Below, piece by piece: positions 55,280 to 64,000 of a stretch of 64,000 bases of DNA. Numbering within the stretch: the stretch's first letter is position 1; the number at the start of each line of letters is the position of its first letter. Origin of the DNA: Edaphobacter modestus (GTDB taxonomy: Bacteria; Acidobacteriota; Terriglobia; Terriglobales; Acidobacteriaceae); assembly GCF_004217555.1 (NCBI RefSeq), contig NZ_SHKW01000001.1:2852001-2916000 (forward strand). Reading direction: 5' to 3'. The notes under the pieces are model-generated. The model was given only the letters and a program-made list of their open reading frames with translations, searched no databases and was not told the origin of the DNA. The translations under genes and the position numbers were made by a program.

Positions 55280-55291
55280 TGAGACGTCTCA
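55280..55291. promoter_or_regulatory. Second TGAGACGTCTCA operator, before the ABC transporter operon
   Basis: The 12-base palindrome matches the core of 53949-53964; the right arm is extended identically (CATT) while the left reads TG. It sits 13 bases before one possible start (55305) and 43 before the preferred one (55335), right for promoter occlusion. Confidence 0.75.
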
Positions 55292-55334
55292 TTGAATCGG
55301 ACCGATGTCGGATCTCGCGGCCTCCTACTCGCTC

Positions 55335-56855
55335 ATGACAACAAGAACACTCCTCCGCGCCGCCTCGATCACAAAAAGTTTTGCCGGAGTTCACGCCCTC
55401 AAAGGCGTCTCCTTCGACCTGGTCGAGGGCGAGGTCCATGCGCTCATCGGAGAGAACGGTGCTGGCAAATCGACCTTCACCAGGATCGTAACCGGTGCCC
55501 TCAGTCCTGACTCAGGCGAGCTGAGGATTCGCGGCCACCTCGTCACCCGCAACACTCCCGAACATGCACGCTCGCTTGGAGTCGCCGCCATCTACCAGCA
55601 GCCTCTCCTCTTCCCTCATCTGACCGTCGCGGAGAACATCGCGATGTTTTTGGAGAGCAGTGCCACATGGCGAGTCAACTGGAAGAGCCGCTACTCCCAG
55701 GCTCGCGAGCTGCTTCTTCGCCTGGGAACGAACCTCGATCCTCGCAGGCTCGCTTCCTCCCTGAGCATGGCCGAGCAGCAGATCGTAGAGATCGCCAAGG
55801 CCATCGGCTCAAACGCCACCATCCTGTTCATGGACGAACCCACCGCCTTGCTCGGCGAACGTGAGGTCGAGAACCTCTTCCGGCTGGTTCGGCAGCTGCG
55901 CGGCGAGGGCGTCGGAATCGTCTATATATCCCACCGGCTCGAAGAGATTCAGGCAATCGCAGATCGCATTACCGTGCTGCGTGACGGCAGTACGATCACC
56001 TGCAGAGAGGCTGCGAGCGTGGATCGAAGGGATCTCATCGAGTTGATGGTCGGCCGCTCCCTTGCGTCCATCTTTCCCAAGCGTGACGTGCCCGTTCGCG
56101 AGACTGCGCTCAAGGTTGAGGGTCTGTCCAATCCAGCGCTGGGCTTGCAGAATGTATCCTTCGCGGTGAAACGAGGGGAGATTCTTGGCTTCGCCGGCCT
56201 CGTCGGCTCAGGACGGACAGAGGTCGCCCGGACTCTCTTCGGACTCTCGCCGGCCGCTTCCACAATTGAGCTCTTCGAGACACCGGTGCGCATCACCTCT
56301 CCGGCACAGGCGATACGCCTGGGCATCGGCTACCTTCCCGAAGATCGAAGGCAGCACGGACTCATTCAGGAGATGGCAATCTCGGAAAACATCAGTATGG
56401 CCAACCTCAGGGAGGTGTCTCACCGGGGGTTGATCGAGAGGTCGAAAGAAGAGGACCAGGGGCAGAGCTATATTCGCGATCTGCATATCAAAGCGTCAGG
56501 TCCTTCCGTCGCCGCGCGCACTCTCTCCGGTGGAAATCAGCAGAAGGTCGCGCTCGCACGATGGCTGGCGATCCATCCTCGACTCATGATTCTCGACGAA
56601 CCGACTCAGGGTGTCGACGTCGGCTCGAAGGCTGAGATTCACGAGCTGATCGTACAAATGGCCGAGCGGGGGGTCGCAGTCATTCTGATCTCCTCCGAGC
56701 TTCCCGAGATCCTCGGAATGTGCGACCGCATCGCCGTGTTTCGTGGGAGAACGATCGTCGGCACGCTCACTCGTGGCGAAGCGACGCAGGCGAAGATCAT
56801 GGCACTGGCCTTCGGACATCCGAACGCGCTCTGCGGAGAGGCGCTCCAGCAATGA
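55335..56855 (+). CDS. Sugar ABC transporter ATP-binding protein, two NBDs (RbsA/RhaT-like)
   Basis: 506 aa from the ATG at 55335, matching family N-termini (MTTRTLLRAASITKSFAGVHALKGVSFDL); 55305 is an alternative, and neither has a strong ribosome binding site. First NBD: Walker A GENGAGKST, signature-like LSMAEQQIVEIAKAI, Walker B ILFMDEPTALL. Second NBD: degenerate P-loop GLVGSGRTEVAR, signature LSGGNQQKVALARWL, Walker B LMILDEPTQGVD. This two-domain form energises ribose/rhamnose/AI-2-type importers. Stop overlaps the permease ATG (ATGA). Confidence 0.94.
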   Translation: MTTRTLLRAASITKSFAGVHALKGVSFDLVEGEVHALIGENGAGKSTFTRIVTGALSPDSGELRIRGHLVTRNTPEHARSLGVAAIYQQPLLFPHLTVAENIAMFLESSATWRVNWKSRYSQARELLLRLGTNLDPRRLASSLSMAEQQIVEIAKAIGSNATILFMDEPTALLGEREVENLFRLVRQLRGEGVGIVYISHRLEEIQAIADRITVLRDGSTITCREAASVDRRDLIELMVGRSLASIFPKRDVPVRETALKVEGLSNPALGLQNVSFAVKRGEILGFAGLVGSGRTEVARTLFGLSPAASTIELFETPVRITSPAQAIRLGIGYLPEDRRQHGLIQEMAISENISMANLREVSHRGLIERSKEEDQGQSYIRDLHIKASGPSVAARTLSGGNQQKVALARWLAIHPRLMILDEPTQGVDVGSKAEIHELIVQMAERGVAVILISSELPEILGMCDRIAVFRGRTIVGTLTRGEATQAKIMALAFGHPNALCGEALQQ

Positions 56856-57802
56856 ACATGCGCACCAGGGAGATCGGTGTCTTCCTCACCATCGTTGCGC
56901 TCATGCTAGTGCTGGCGTGGCGAACCACCGGCTACTTCAATGGCGCCAATCTCATCGATCTGTTTCTGGCAAACATGCCGGTCATGATGATCGCCGTTGG
57001 CATGACGATGGTGATTCTGACCGGCCAGATCGACATCTCCGTCGGCTCCATCTTCGCAATCTGCAGCGTTGTCATGGGACTCTGCGCCAACCGGGGCCTC
57101 CCCATTCCTCTCTGCGCCTTCTTCGCCTGTGCGGTCGGCGCGATCTGCGGCGCCCTCAACGGCGCTCTCATCGCATATCTTCGAATCCCCTCCATCGTGG
57201 CCACCCTGGCAACCATGGTCGCGCTCCGCGACGGTCTTCGCTGGTATACGCAGGGCTCATGGATACAGGGTCTCCCACGCCAGTTCCAATGGTTCGGACA
57301 ATCGCAACGAACCTACACTGTTCTATGCCTATTGATTGTTGTCTTCATCACCGTCGTCACCGCTTTAGGTCTGCACCACCTTCGCATAGGCAGGGACGTG
57401 ATAGCGACGGGCTCGAACAAAGCCGCTGCCCATATGGCAGGAATCGACACAAGCCGCGTTGTCTTCAGCGTCTTCCTGTTGACCGGCGCATTCACCGGGC
57501 TTGCTGCCGTTCTTAATTCCGTTCGTTTCAACCAGGTTCCCAGCAACTCCGGCCTGGGGCTCGAGCTGAAAGTTATCGCCGCCGTCGCAGTCGGCGGAGC
57601 AGCAATCACGGGAGGTTCCGCGACAATAACCGGAACTGTACTTGGAGTTGTCTTGTTAGGTTGTATCGGTTCTGCTCTCACATTTCTTGGAATCAACGCA
57701 TATTGGGAAAAAGCGATTCAGGGTGGCATCATCCTGATTGCCGTCGCCGGCGACACACTTCAGCTTCGCAGCAGAGACAATGAATACACTCTTCCGACCT
57801 AA
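56852..57802 (+). CDS. Sugar ABC transporter permease (RbsC/RhaP-like)
   Basis: 316 aa from the ATG at 56852, overlapping the upstream stop by 4 bases. BPD_transp_2 family: GMTMVILTGQIDISVGSIFAICSVVMG, LIAYLRIPSIVATLATMVALRDGLRW, AVAVGGAAITGGSATITGTVLGVVLLG, with 8-10 hydrophobic segments. The E/A-x-x-x-G loop type segment contacts the ATPase. Its end overlaps the next gene by 23 bases. Confidence 0.93.
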   Translation: MNMRTREIGVFLTIVALMLVLAWRTTGYFNGANLIDLFLANMPVMMIAVGMTMVILTGQIDISVGSIFAICSVVMGLCANRGLPIPLCAFFACAVGAICGALNGALIAYLRIPSIVATLATMVALRDGLRWYTQGSWIQGLPRQFQWFGQSQRTYTVLCLLIVVFITVVTALGLHHLRIGRDVIATGSNKAAAHMAGIDTSRVVFSVFLLTGAFTGLAAVLNSVRFNQVPSNSGLGLELKVIAAVAVGGAAITGGSATITGTVLGVVLLGCIGSALTFLGINAYWEKAIQGGIILIAVAGDTLQLRSRDNEYTLPT

Positions 57803-59765
57803 GCTCAAACTCTCAGGCATGCAATGGATCCTGGTCGGAGCGCTCCTCATCGAAGGAGTTATCTTTTCCCTGGGCTCGCCGGCCTTCCTCACCTGGGGGA
57901 ATCTGTTGGAGATCCTGCGTTTCAGTGTTGAGCTGGGTCTGCTGGCCATCGCGCTCACTCCCATCCTGATCACCGGAGGCATCGATCTCTCCGTTGGATC
58001 GACGATCGGTCTGGTCGCCGTGACCTTTGGCCTGGCATGGCACACCCTCCACCTGCCGATTCTTCTCGCCATCGCACTGGCTCTGCTGATCGGCTGCTTA
58101 TGCGGCGCCATCAATGCGGTTCTGATTGCCGGTCTCCATCTCCCCGCCCTCATCATCACGCTTGGCACCTACTCCTTATATCGAGGAATCGCTGAAGGGA
58201 TTACTCGCGCCTCCGAAAGCTTTACCGGCTATCCGCATGATTTTCTCCTGCTAGGCCAGGGATATCTCTGGAAGATTCCTGTCCAGGTCTTCCTCTTCGC
58301 TTTTTTCATTCTTGTCTACGGCATTCTTCTCCACCGGTCTGTCATAGGGCGGGGACTCTACGCCATTGGGCTGAACTCCGAGGGTGCACACTACGCCGGC
58401 ATCCCCGTCCGCAGGTATCTGTCCCTCGTCTATCTCCTGTCGGGAGCAATCGCCGGTCTCGCCGCAATCATCTATGTAGCCCATCTTGGGCTGGCTAAAT
58501 CCGATCTCGGCACCGGCTTCGAACTTCAGGCAATCACTGCCATCGTCATCGGCGGAACCTCGGTCTTTGGTGGACGCGGCAATCTCTTCGGAACGGTCCT
58601 CGGGCTTCTCTTTCTCTGCGTTCTTCAAAATGGCCTGCATCTCCTGGCGGCTCCCTCTGAAGCGACGGGTGTCCTCACGGGAGTGCTCCTGATATCTGTT
58701 GTCGCAATCGATCTTCTCCACGAAAACATTCGCACCTTCTCCGAACACGCACTTCGCCACAGAAAAACAATTCTCCTCGCAGCGAGCGCCTGTACTCTCT
58801 TCGCAGTCGTCCTGGTCATCCATCATCTCCGTTCTTCCCGCACCAGCGTTTCAGGGCAACATCACCGCCCCGTCATTGCCGTCATGCCCAAGGCAAAAGG
58901 AGATCCGTATTTCCTCAGCGCCCGCGCAGGAGCGGAAGAGGCCGCCCAAAAGCTTGGAGTCGATCTCATCTGGGACGGCCCCACAAGTCTCGATGCCTCC
59001 CTGCAAAACGAGCTGGTCGAAAGCTGGATCACGCGCGGAGTCGATGCCGTCGTCGTCGCCGTGGAGAACAAAGGCAGCATCTCGACCGTTTTGCGGAAGG
59101 CGCGTCAGCATCATATCGCCGTGCTCACCTGGGACGCCGATGCTGAGCCCGATGCACGGGACTACTTCCTCAACCAGGCCACGCCCGAAGCCATCGCGAA
59201 CACCCTTACCGACGAAGGCGCACGCCTCCTCTCCGGCAAGGGACAGTTCGCCATCATTACCGGCGCACTCAGCGCCGAGAATCAAAACCAGTGGATCGCC
59301 TTCATCAAATCCAGGGTCGCCGAAAAGTATCCGCAGTTGAAGCTGATGACTGTGCTGCCAAGCGACGATGACCGCGATAAGGCCTTCACGCAGACGCAGA
59401 ATATTCTTAAGGTGTATCGCGAGGTAAAGCTCGTTATCGCCATCTCCGCTCCCGCCGTTCCTGGAGCAGCCGAAGCCGTTCAGCAGTCAGGACGCGACGT
59501 AGACGTCATCGGCCTTTCGCTGCCCACCATCTGCCGCCCTTACATCCACAAGGGAGTCGTCCAGACCATCGTCTTATGGAACACGAGAGACCTCGGCTAT
59601 CTCACCGTATATGCCGGGTGGCTCGCATCCCAGAAGAAAATTGCAGCGGACGCGACTTCCATCCAGGCGGGGAGACTTGGCCCTCTCGATGTGCACGGAA
59701 GTGAGATCATCCTCGGCAAGCCCATGATCATCGATAAAACAAATATCGACCGTCTTAACTTCTAG
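57780..59765 (+). CDS. Fused sugar ABC permease and substrate-binding protein (RhaQ-RhaS-like)
   Basis: 661 aa from the ATG at 57780. Residues about 1-320 are a second BPD_transp_2 permease (LTPILITGGIDLSVGSTIGLVAVTFG, LHLPALIITLGTYSLYRGIAEGITR, ITAIVIGGTSVFGGRGNLFGTVLGLLF). After an added membrane helix (TILLAASACTLFAVVLVIHHL, about 329-350), residues about 360-661 are a periplasmic-binding-protein domain (IAVMPKAKGDPYFLSARAGAEEAAQKLGVDLIW, ITRGVDAVVVAVENKGSIS, VLTWDADAEPDARDYFLNQ). Normally these are separate rhaQ and rhaS-type genes; no free binding protein is encoded here. The tether would hold the receptor at the periplasmic face. Confidence 0.92.
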   Translation: MNTLFRPKLKLSGMQWILVGALLIEGVIFSLGSPAFLTWGNLLEILRFSVELGLLAIALTPILITGGIDLSVGSTIGLVAVTFGLAWHTLHLPILLAIALALLIGCLCGAINAVLIAGLHLPALIITLGTYSLYRGIAEGITRASESFTGYPHDFLLLGQGYLWKIPVQVFLFAFFILVYGILLHRSVIGRGLYAIGLNSEGAHYAGIPVRRYLSLVYLLSGAIAGLAAIIYVAHLGLAKSDLGTGFELQAITAIVIGGTSVFGGRGNLFGTVLGLLFLCVLQNGLHLLAAPSEATGVLTGVLLISVVAIDLLHENIRTFSEHALRHRKTILLAASACTLFAVVLVIHHLRSSRTSVSGQHHRPVIAVMPKAKGDPYFLSARAGAEEAAQKLGVDLIWDGPTSLDASLQNELVESWITRGVDAVVVAVENKGSISTVLRKARQHHIAVLTWDADAEPDARDYFLNQATPEAIANTLTDEGARLLSGKGQFAIITGALSAENQNQWIAFIKSRVAEKYPQLKLMTVLPSDDDRDKAFTQTQNILKVYREVKLVIAISAPAVPGAAEAVQQSGRDVDVIGLSLPTICRPYIHKGVVQTIVLWNTRDLGYLTVYAGWLASQKKIAADATSIQAGRLGPLDVHGSEIILGKPMIIDKTNIDRLNF

Positions 59766-59772
59766 TGCGCCT

Positions 59773-60840
59773 TCAGGGACGCGCCCCGGCTGCCTGGATC
59801 GCCTCGTCTACGCTCTTCGCATCTTCAAGAACTCGAATCTCCAGATGGAACTCTCTCCGCTCTCCCGGAGCCAGAAACTGGAGCGTCCCCTGCTTGCGTT
59901 CGTGCTCTCTTCCCCGCGTGTTGCAGTTCGCGGGTTCGAGCCCAAGCACGAAATGATTGACGCCCGTCATCTTCCACTGATTGAACTTCGGCAATGTCGT
60001 CGGATCGTAACTCAGCTCGACACCAAAGCTCGGGTCGTTCCCATCGCTCACCAGCACCACGGTCACTCGATCCGCTGTGCCGCTCTCCATCTCGTGAAAA
60101 TAGACTCTCTCTCCCTGTCCCATCCGCGGAGAATCGAAGAGGTCCCACTCGTTCACGCTTGCGGCCGAAAAATCATCGATGGGCTCGACCTTCTTCGAAG
60201 GTGCATAGACCCTTGCCTTTGGAGTAAGCAACGGGTAGCCGAAGTTGAAGTGGTAGAGAACCATCAGAGGCGTCGTCCTCACTCCCTGGTTTTCGACGAC
60301 ATCATGGATCGCGAACGATGCACGGTTCAAGGAAGTCGTGACGGTTCGCTGCAAGACCAGGTTCGGCCCGTGGACTGAAGTCTCCCGCACGCTGCCCGAA
60401 ACCTGGAGGATGCAATCATCCTTCTCCCAGGTCTCCGACCAACTGACGTTCTCCGCAGGCGTATTCGAGATGGAGCCATGCAGACCCAGGTCTTCGCCCT
60501 CATCCCGCGAAGGGGCACCTGCTGCTGCCAGCCCGCATGTGGTCAGAAGTCCGCCAGTGAATCCCTTCAGCCACTCAAGGCCGCGGCTGGAGAAGTACGA
60601 CGGATGCACCATTCCTGTAGGCGAATGCCAGCATAACGAGCGCCCCTGGTAGCTAGCTTCATAAATGTCCATCCCTTTATCAGGGACCACCCAGAACTCG
60701 AGGCCTCGTGCCGTGCGGACCCGCAGTGTGCCGGTTCCCTTCGCTTTGCCATCCGCATGAACAAAGGGCGAGATCCCTCCCACCTGCGACAGCCGTCCTA
60801 CCTGACCCAGCAGTTCTTCACGCGAATTCCATGATGGCAT
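59773..60840 (-). CDS. DUF4432 family protein (aldose-epimerase-like fold)
   Basis: 355 aa from the ATG at 60840 with AGGAG 7 bases upstream. A DUF4432/galactose-mutarotase-like beta-sandwich: GTLRVRTARGLEFWVVPDKGMDIYEASYQGRSLCWHSPTG, GLLTTCGLAAAG, DLGLHGSISNTPAENVSW, VLYHFNFGYPLL, FNQWKMTGVNHFVLGLEPANC. DUF4432 proteins bind or isomerise sugars and commonly neighbour ABC sugar operons. It is convergent with the transporter operon (7-base gap) and last in the minus-strand operon. Confidence 0.88.
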   Translation of the reverse strand: MPSWNSREELLGQVGRLSQVGGISPFVHADGKAKGTGTLRVRTARGLEFWVVPDKGMDIYEASYQGRSLCWHSPTGMVHPSYFSSRGLEWLKGFTGGLLTTCGLAAAGAPSRDEGEDLGLHGSISNTPAENVSWSETWEKDDCILQVSGSVRETSVHGPNLVLQRTVTTSLNRASFAIHDVVENQGVRTTPLMVLYHFNFGYPLLTPKARVYAPSKKVEPIDDFSAASVNEWDLFDSPRMGQGERVYFHEMESGTADRVTVVLVSDGNDPSFGVELSYDPTTLPKFNQWKMTGVNHFVLGLEPANCNTRGREHERKQGTLQFLAPGERREFHLEIRVLEDAKSVDEAIQAAGARP

Positions 60841-60940
60841 CGCTACTCTCCTGGTTGCGGCACACCTTCCACGCACGGCCGGCGTGCTTTCGAAATGCAA
60901 ATCAGCAACCGTGAGTATTTCATGTCCCAGCAGCCGCCGT

Positions 60941-61825
60941 TTACGGCAGTTTCTTCAGCCAGATGTTGCGATGAGAGATCTTCAGGTCGCCGCCTCCCTC
61001 GATCTCTAAAGCAAGCAGCCCCTTCGCCCTGTAGAACTTCGGATCCGTGTCCACCAGGACTGCCATCACGTGCCCGTTCACGATGTGGGTCAGCGTGTGG
61101 CCATCGGCGATAATCTCCACCTGGTTCCATTCGCCCGGCTTGATATACGCCTTCAGCTCGTCGGAGCTTCCCAGTGTCGCCAGCAGGCGAGGCTTTACAC
61201 CAGGTTCGGTAGCCACCACCTGGCCGCGCCACGCAATAATCCCGCGAGGGCTGTCCTGCTCATAAAGCTGGCCGGTGTAGCGATTGTTGTAATCGAAGTC
61301 GCCCTGGTACCCGGTCAGATTCCACTTCGCGTGCTGCTGCAACAGTGCTTCACTCTTCTTCATTCTTTGCTTCTGCTCGTCGGTCATCTGGGCGAGACGC
61401 TCAGGCGAAGGCTGGTGCGGTTGGGGCGCAATGCTTTCGCTGCGGTACTGGATGCCGCCATTGGCTCCCTTCCCTTCCAGCTTCATCTCCACCCGCAGCC
61501 TGAAGTTCCCCACCTCTCCGCCTCGCCAGATGATGTTTGTCGTTCCGGAGGGATGCGCGTCACTCGATACGCCTACAATCGCGCCATCTTCCACATGCCA
61601 TACCTCGGAGGGACCATCCCACCCCGCCAGGCTCTTGCCATCGAAGATCTGCGTCCACCCTTTGTGATCGTTGAAGTCGATCGGTTCGGGCTGCACAAAG
61701 CGGCTTCCACCCGCCGCAGGTGGCGCAGGCTGTTGGCCACCGACACTCGAAACACCAAGTGCTGCAAGAGAGGTGAGGGTTAGCATCGCTGGCGCAAACA
61801 ACCGCGCTCCGGTTCGGCTCAACAT
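60941..61825 (-). CDS. Secreted DUF1080 family protein (3-keto-disaccharide hydrolase-like)
   Basis: 294 aa; AAGGAGA lies 6 bases before the ATG. A signal peptide (to about GGQQ) precedes the concanavalin-like 3-keto-disaccharide hydrolase fold: GWTQIFDGKSLAGWDGPSEVWHVEDGAIVG, NFRLRVEMKLEGKGANGGIQYRSE, GDFDYNNRYTGQLYEQDSPRGIIAW, GEWNQVEIIADGHTLTHIVNGHVMAVLVDTD. Family members hydrolyse 3-keto-glycosides in the periplasm. It lies downstream of the oxidoreductase and TIM-barrel genes that act on keto-sugars. Confidence 0.9.
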   Translation of the reverse strand: MLSRTGARLFAPAMLTLTSLAALGVSSVGGQQPAPPAAGGSRFVQPEPIDFNDHKGWTQIFDGKSLAGWDGPSEVWHVEDGAIVGVSSDAHPSGTTNIIWRGGEVGNFRLRVEMKLEGKGANGGIQYRSESIAPQPHQPSPERLAQMTDEQKQRMKKSEALLQQHAKWNLTGYQGDFDYNNRYTGQLYEQDSPRGIIAWRGQVVATEPGVKPRLLATLGSSDELKAYIKPGEWNQVEIIADGHTLTHIVNGHVMAVLVDTDPKFYRAKGLLALEIEGGGDLKISHRNIWLKKLP

Positions 61826-61856
61826 AGTGTTCTCCTTGAAAACGAAACCCCTGGGA

Positions 61857-63002
61857 TCAGACGAGTGGAATCGTCTCCCACTGCTTCGTCTTCGCTGACT
61901 TCAAAACAGCATCCGTAACATAATCCACCGCCAGTCCTTCCTTGAAGGTCGGCGCGGCTTCGCGCTTCTCTCCGACGGCCTGGAGAAAATCAGCAACCTG
62001 GTGGATAAACGTATGCTCGTACCCGATCTGCAGCCCCGGAACCCACCACTGCTTCATGTAGGGGTGGTCTCCATCGGTGATGTGAATGCTCTTCCATCCC
62101 CGCAGCCTGCTCTCATCGCGATGATCGAAGAACTCCAGCCGGTGCAGATCGTGCAGGTCCCATCGCGCCGAGGCCCGCTCTCCATTGATCTCCAGCGTGA
62201 AGAGCGCCTTGTGTCCGCGGGCATACCGCGTGGCTTCGAACAAAGCCATCGAACCATTTTGAAAGCGCCCGATAAAAGAGCTCGCATCATCGATGCCTAC
62301 AGGCTCAACCTTGTTGGTCAGGCTATGCTTCCGCTCCTTGATGAAGGTCTCCGTCATCGCCGCGACTTCCGTAAGGGAGCCATTCAGCCAAAGCGCCATG
62401 TCGATGTTGTGTGCCAGCAGATCACCGGTGACACCGCTGCCCGCGACCGAAGAATCAAGCCGCCACAAGCCCTCGCCGCCCTGCGGAAGATCCTCTGAGA
62501 TAGTCCAGTCCTGCAGAAACTGCGAGCGATAGTGGAAGATTCGACCGAAGCGCCCTTCCTCCAGCAGATCCTTCAGCAACGCCAGCGCCGGAACACGGCG
62601 GTAGTTGTACCAGACCATGTTGGGGCTCTTCGCCGACTCGACGGCGTCCACCATCGTCTTTCCTTCCGCTGCCGTCCGCCCCAGAGGCTTTTCGCAGAGA
62701 ACCATCTTCCCTGCCTTCGCCGCTGCCACCGCAATCTCGGCGTGGGTATCGTTCGGGCTGGCAATGTCGATCAGGTCGATATCGCTCCGTTGAACCAGCG
62801 CACGCCAGTCCGTCTCAATCGATTGGTACCCCCAGTTCTCAGCGAAGCCCTTTACACGATCCGCATTCCGCGCGCACACCGCCTTCAGTACAGGCTGATA
62901 CGGAAGATCGAAAAATCGCGGCGCCTGCAGAAAGGCGTTCGAATGAGTCCGGCCCATAAAGCCGTATCCGACTAAACCTACGTTGAGTGCCTTCTTTGCC
63001 AT
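61857..63002 (-). CDS. Gfo/Idh/MocA family oxidoreductase
   Basis: 381 aa from the ATG at 63002, 4 bases after the TIM-barrel stop; an upstream in-frame ATG at 63020 overlaps that gene. NAD(P)-binding Rossmann fold with [18 protein letters not shown], then [39 protein letters not shown]; the EKP lysine motif is conserved. Oxidises or reduces a sugar or 3-keto-sugar carbonyl. No signal peptide is visible, so cytosolic. Confidence 0.93.
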   Translation of the reverse strand: MAKKALNVGLVGYGFMGRTHSNAFLQAPRFFDLPYQPVLKAVCARNADRVKGFAENWGYQSIETDWRALVQRSDIDLIDIASPNDTHAEIAVAAAKAGKMVLCEKPLGRTAAEGKTMVDAVESAKSPNMVWYNYRRVPALALLKDLLEEGRFGRIFHYRSQFLQDWTISEDLPQGGEGLWRLDSSVAGSGVTGDLLAHNIDMALWLNGSLTEVAAMTETFIKERKHSLTNKVEPVGIDDASSFIGRFQNGSMALFEATRYARGHKALFTLEINGERASARWDLHDLHRLEFFDHRDESRLRGWKSIHITDGDHPYMKQWWVPGLQIGYEHTFIHQVADFLQAVGEKREAAPTFKEGLAVDYVTDAVLKSAKTKQWETIPLV

Positions 63003-63006
63003 TGGC

Positions 63007-64000
63007 CTAATCCCACCCATGTGCGTTGCGAACCGAGATCAGTGTTCCCAGGACATCGCGCCACGTATCCGGCGATGTCATCGTCTTGTTCGGGAACATG
63101 CAGCCGTCCCAGCAGATATGCTCAAAAGCCCGCGTCGGCGTCCCGTCTTTCTCTCTCATCCACAGACCGGCCACCTTGACGATATCCATCTTCCCGTTCG
63201 GATCGTTCGCTGGACAATGCCGGCCCGTCTTGTCGTGTGAGCCCGTTCCATGAACCGTTCCATCGTTCTGCGCGACATGGAAGTCGACGGTCCACGGCCG
63301 AAGCGCATCGGTCAGCTTCGTCAGAGCGGCCATCAAAACATTCTGATCCATCCAGTCGAAGCCTTCGGGTAGCAACCGATCTTCGGGAGCGTTATACCCC
63401 AGCGTGTACAGCAGGGAGTGCGCCATGTCTGCCTGAAAGCCCACGGTCTGCGGACGGTCTACCTGCTCCAGGAGTTCAAGCATATGTCTCCAGCCATGCA
63501 TGCCTCCCCAGCAGATCTCTCCCTCTGCCGCGAGTCGCTCGCCGTATCCTTCGGCAATCGTCGCCGCCTCGCGAAACGTCTCGGCGATCTTCTTCGTACT
63601 GCCGGCGGGGTCTTTCGCCCACTCCGCCGGGCCTGTAGCCGAATCGATCCGGATGACACCATATCGCCGGATACCAAGTTCACGAAACGTCTTTGCCATC
63701 GCGCAGGTCTTTCTCACCTGAGTGAGAAATCTCGCCCGCTCTTCCTCGGAGCCCATCGCAGAGCCACCACCCGTCGGTGGCCACACCGGCGCGACCAGCG
63801 AGCCAACGACCAGGTTGCGCCCGGAGATTCCCTCTGCAACACGCGTAAGATCGTCTTTCGTCGAGTCGATGTCGATATGCGGCAGCGAGGCAAACAGATC
63901 CACCCCGTCGAACTTTACGCCGTCCACCTCGGCACCCGCCGTCAGGTCCAGCATGGTATCGAGATCGATCGGCGGTTCCGAGTCCGGACCCTTGCCTACG
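63007..64000 (-). CDS. Sugar phosphate isomerase/epimerase-like TIM-barrel protein, partial (N-terminus beyond the right edge)
   Basis: About 330 residues are visible; the frame stays open from 63954 to the edge ([26 protein letters not shown]). AP-endonuclease-2-like xylose-isomerase fold: [106 protein letters not shown]. Several such proteins act as 3-keto-sugar hydratases, lyases or epimerases. First visible gene of the minus-strand operon, 4 bases before the oxidoreductase. Confidence 0.87.
   Translation of the reverse strand, partial: VGKGPDSEPPIDLDTMLDLTAGAEVDGVKFDGVDLFASLPHIDIDSTKDDLTRVAEGISGRNLVVGSLVAPVWPPTGGGSAMGSEEERARFLTQVRKTCAMAKTFRELGIRRYGVIRIDSATGPAEWAKDPAGSTKKIAETFREAATIAEGYGERLAAEGEICWGGMHGWRHMLELLEQVDRPQTVGFQADMAHSLLYTLGYNAPEDRLLPEGFDWMDQNVLMAALTKLTDALRPWTVDFHVAQNDGTVHGTGSHDKTGRHCPANDPNGKMDIVKVAGLWMREKDGTPTRAFEHICWDGCMFPNKTMTSPDTWRDVLGTLISVRNAHGWD

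Overview
The window looks like a chromosomal segment of a GC-rich soil Acidobacteriota, probably Terriglobia/Acidobacteriaceae (Terriglobus-, Granulicella- or Edaphobacter-like). Two giant receptors with an N-terminal carboxypeptidase-regulatory-like domain, FG-GAP/ASPIC-UnbV and TPR secreted proteins, many secreted glycoside hydrolases and DUF1080/Gfo-Idh-MocA sugar genes are typical of that group. This is a judgement from gene content; no 16S gene is present.

Layout. (1) 1-14.9 kb: a beta-glucan utilisation locus. A minus-strand operon encodes GH3, GH5, GH30 and a GH55-like beta-helix protein; a divergent LacI-family gene follows, then a minus-strand TonB-dependent receptor, TPR and FG-GAP/ASPIC set. 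The same 20-base palindrome-containing sequence lies upstream of the GH3 operon and of the receptor, so one regulator probably controls both. (2) 15-19.3 kb: a secreted VOC protein, and a divergent GH39 plus GH144-like pair. (3) 19.3-21 kb: an AT-rich scar with a frameshifted DUF3800 gene and a duplicated 3' end of the next gene. (4) 21-27.3 kb: an NdvB-like glucan synthase lacking the GH94 part, with an NdvA-like exporter upstream. (5) 27.5-36.6 kb: housekeeping and envelope genes, namely a DUF937-OmpA protein, an EF-G paralogue, a MerR regulator, two small envelope proteins and pyrR-pyrB-pyrC. (6) 36.6-46.4 kb: an HTH-TOBE regulator divergent from a second receptor, kbl, lipoproteins and a GH31 alpha-glucosidase. 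(7) 46.4-49.1 kb: hscA-fdx-iscX. (8) 49.2-53.8 kb: small stress/accessory genes and three gene remnants. (9) 53.9-64 kb: a sugar-acquisition locus with LacI regulator, ABC transporter containing a permease/binding-protein fusion, and a convergent operon of DUF4432, DUF1080, Gfo/Idh/MocA and TIM-barrel genes matching the 3-keto-sugar type of catabolism.

The strongest new observations are the two predicted LacI operator sets (AGACAAACGTTTGTCT and TGAGACGTCTCA), the short NdvB-like synthase beside an exporter and a GH144-like protein, the permease/binding-protein fusion, and the duplicated gene end with a co-varying terminator stem. No tRNA, rRNA, CRISPR array, transposase or integrase was seen.
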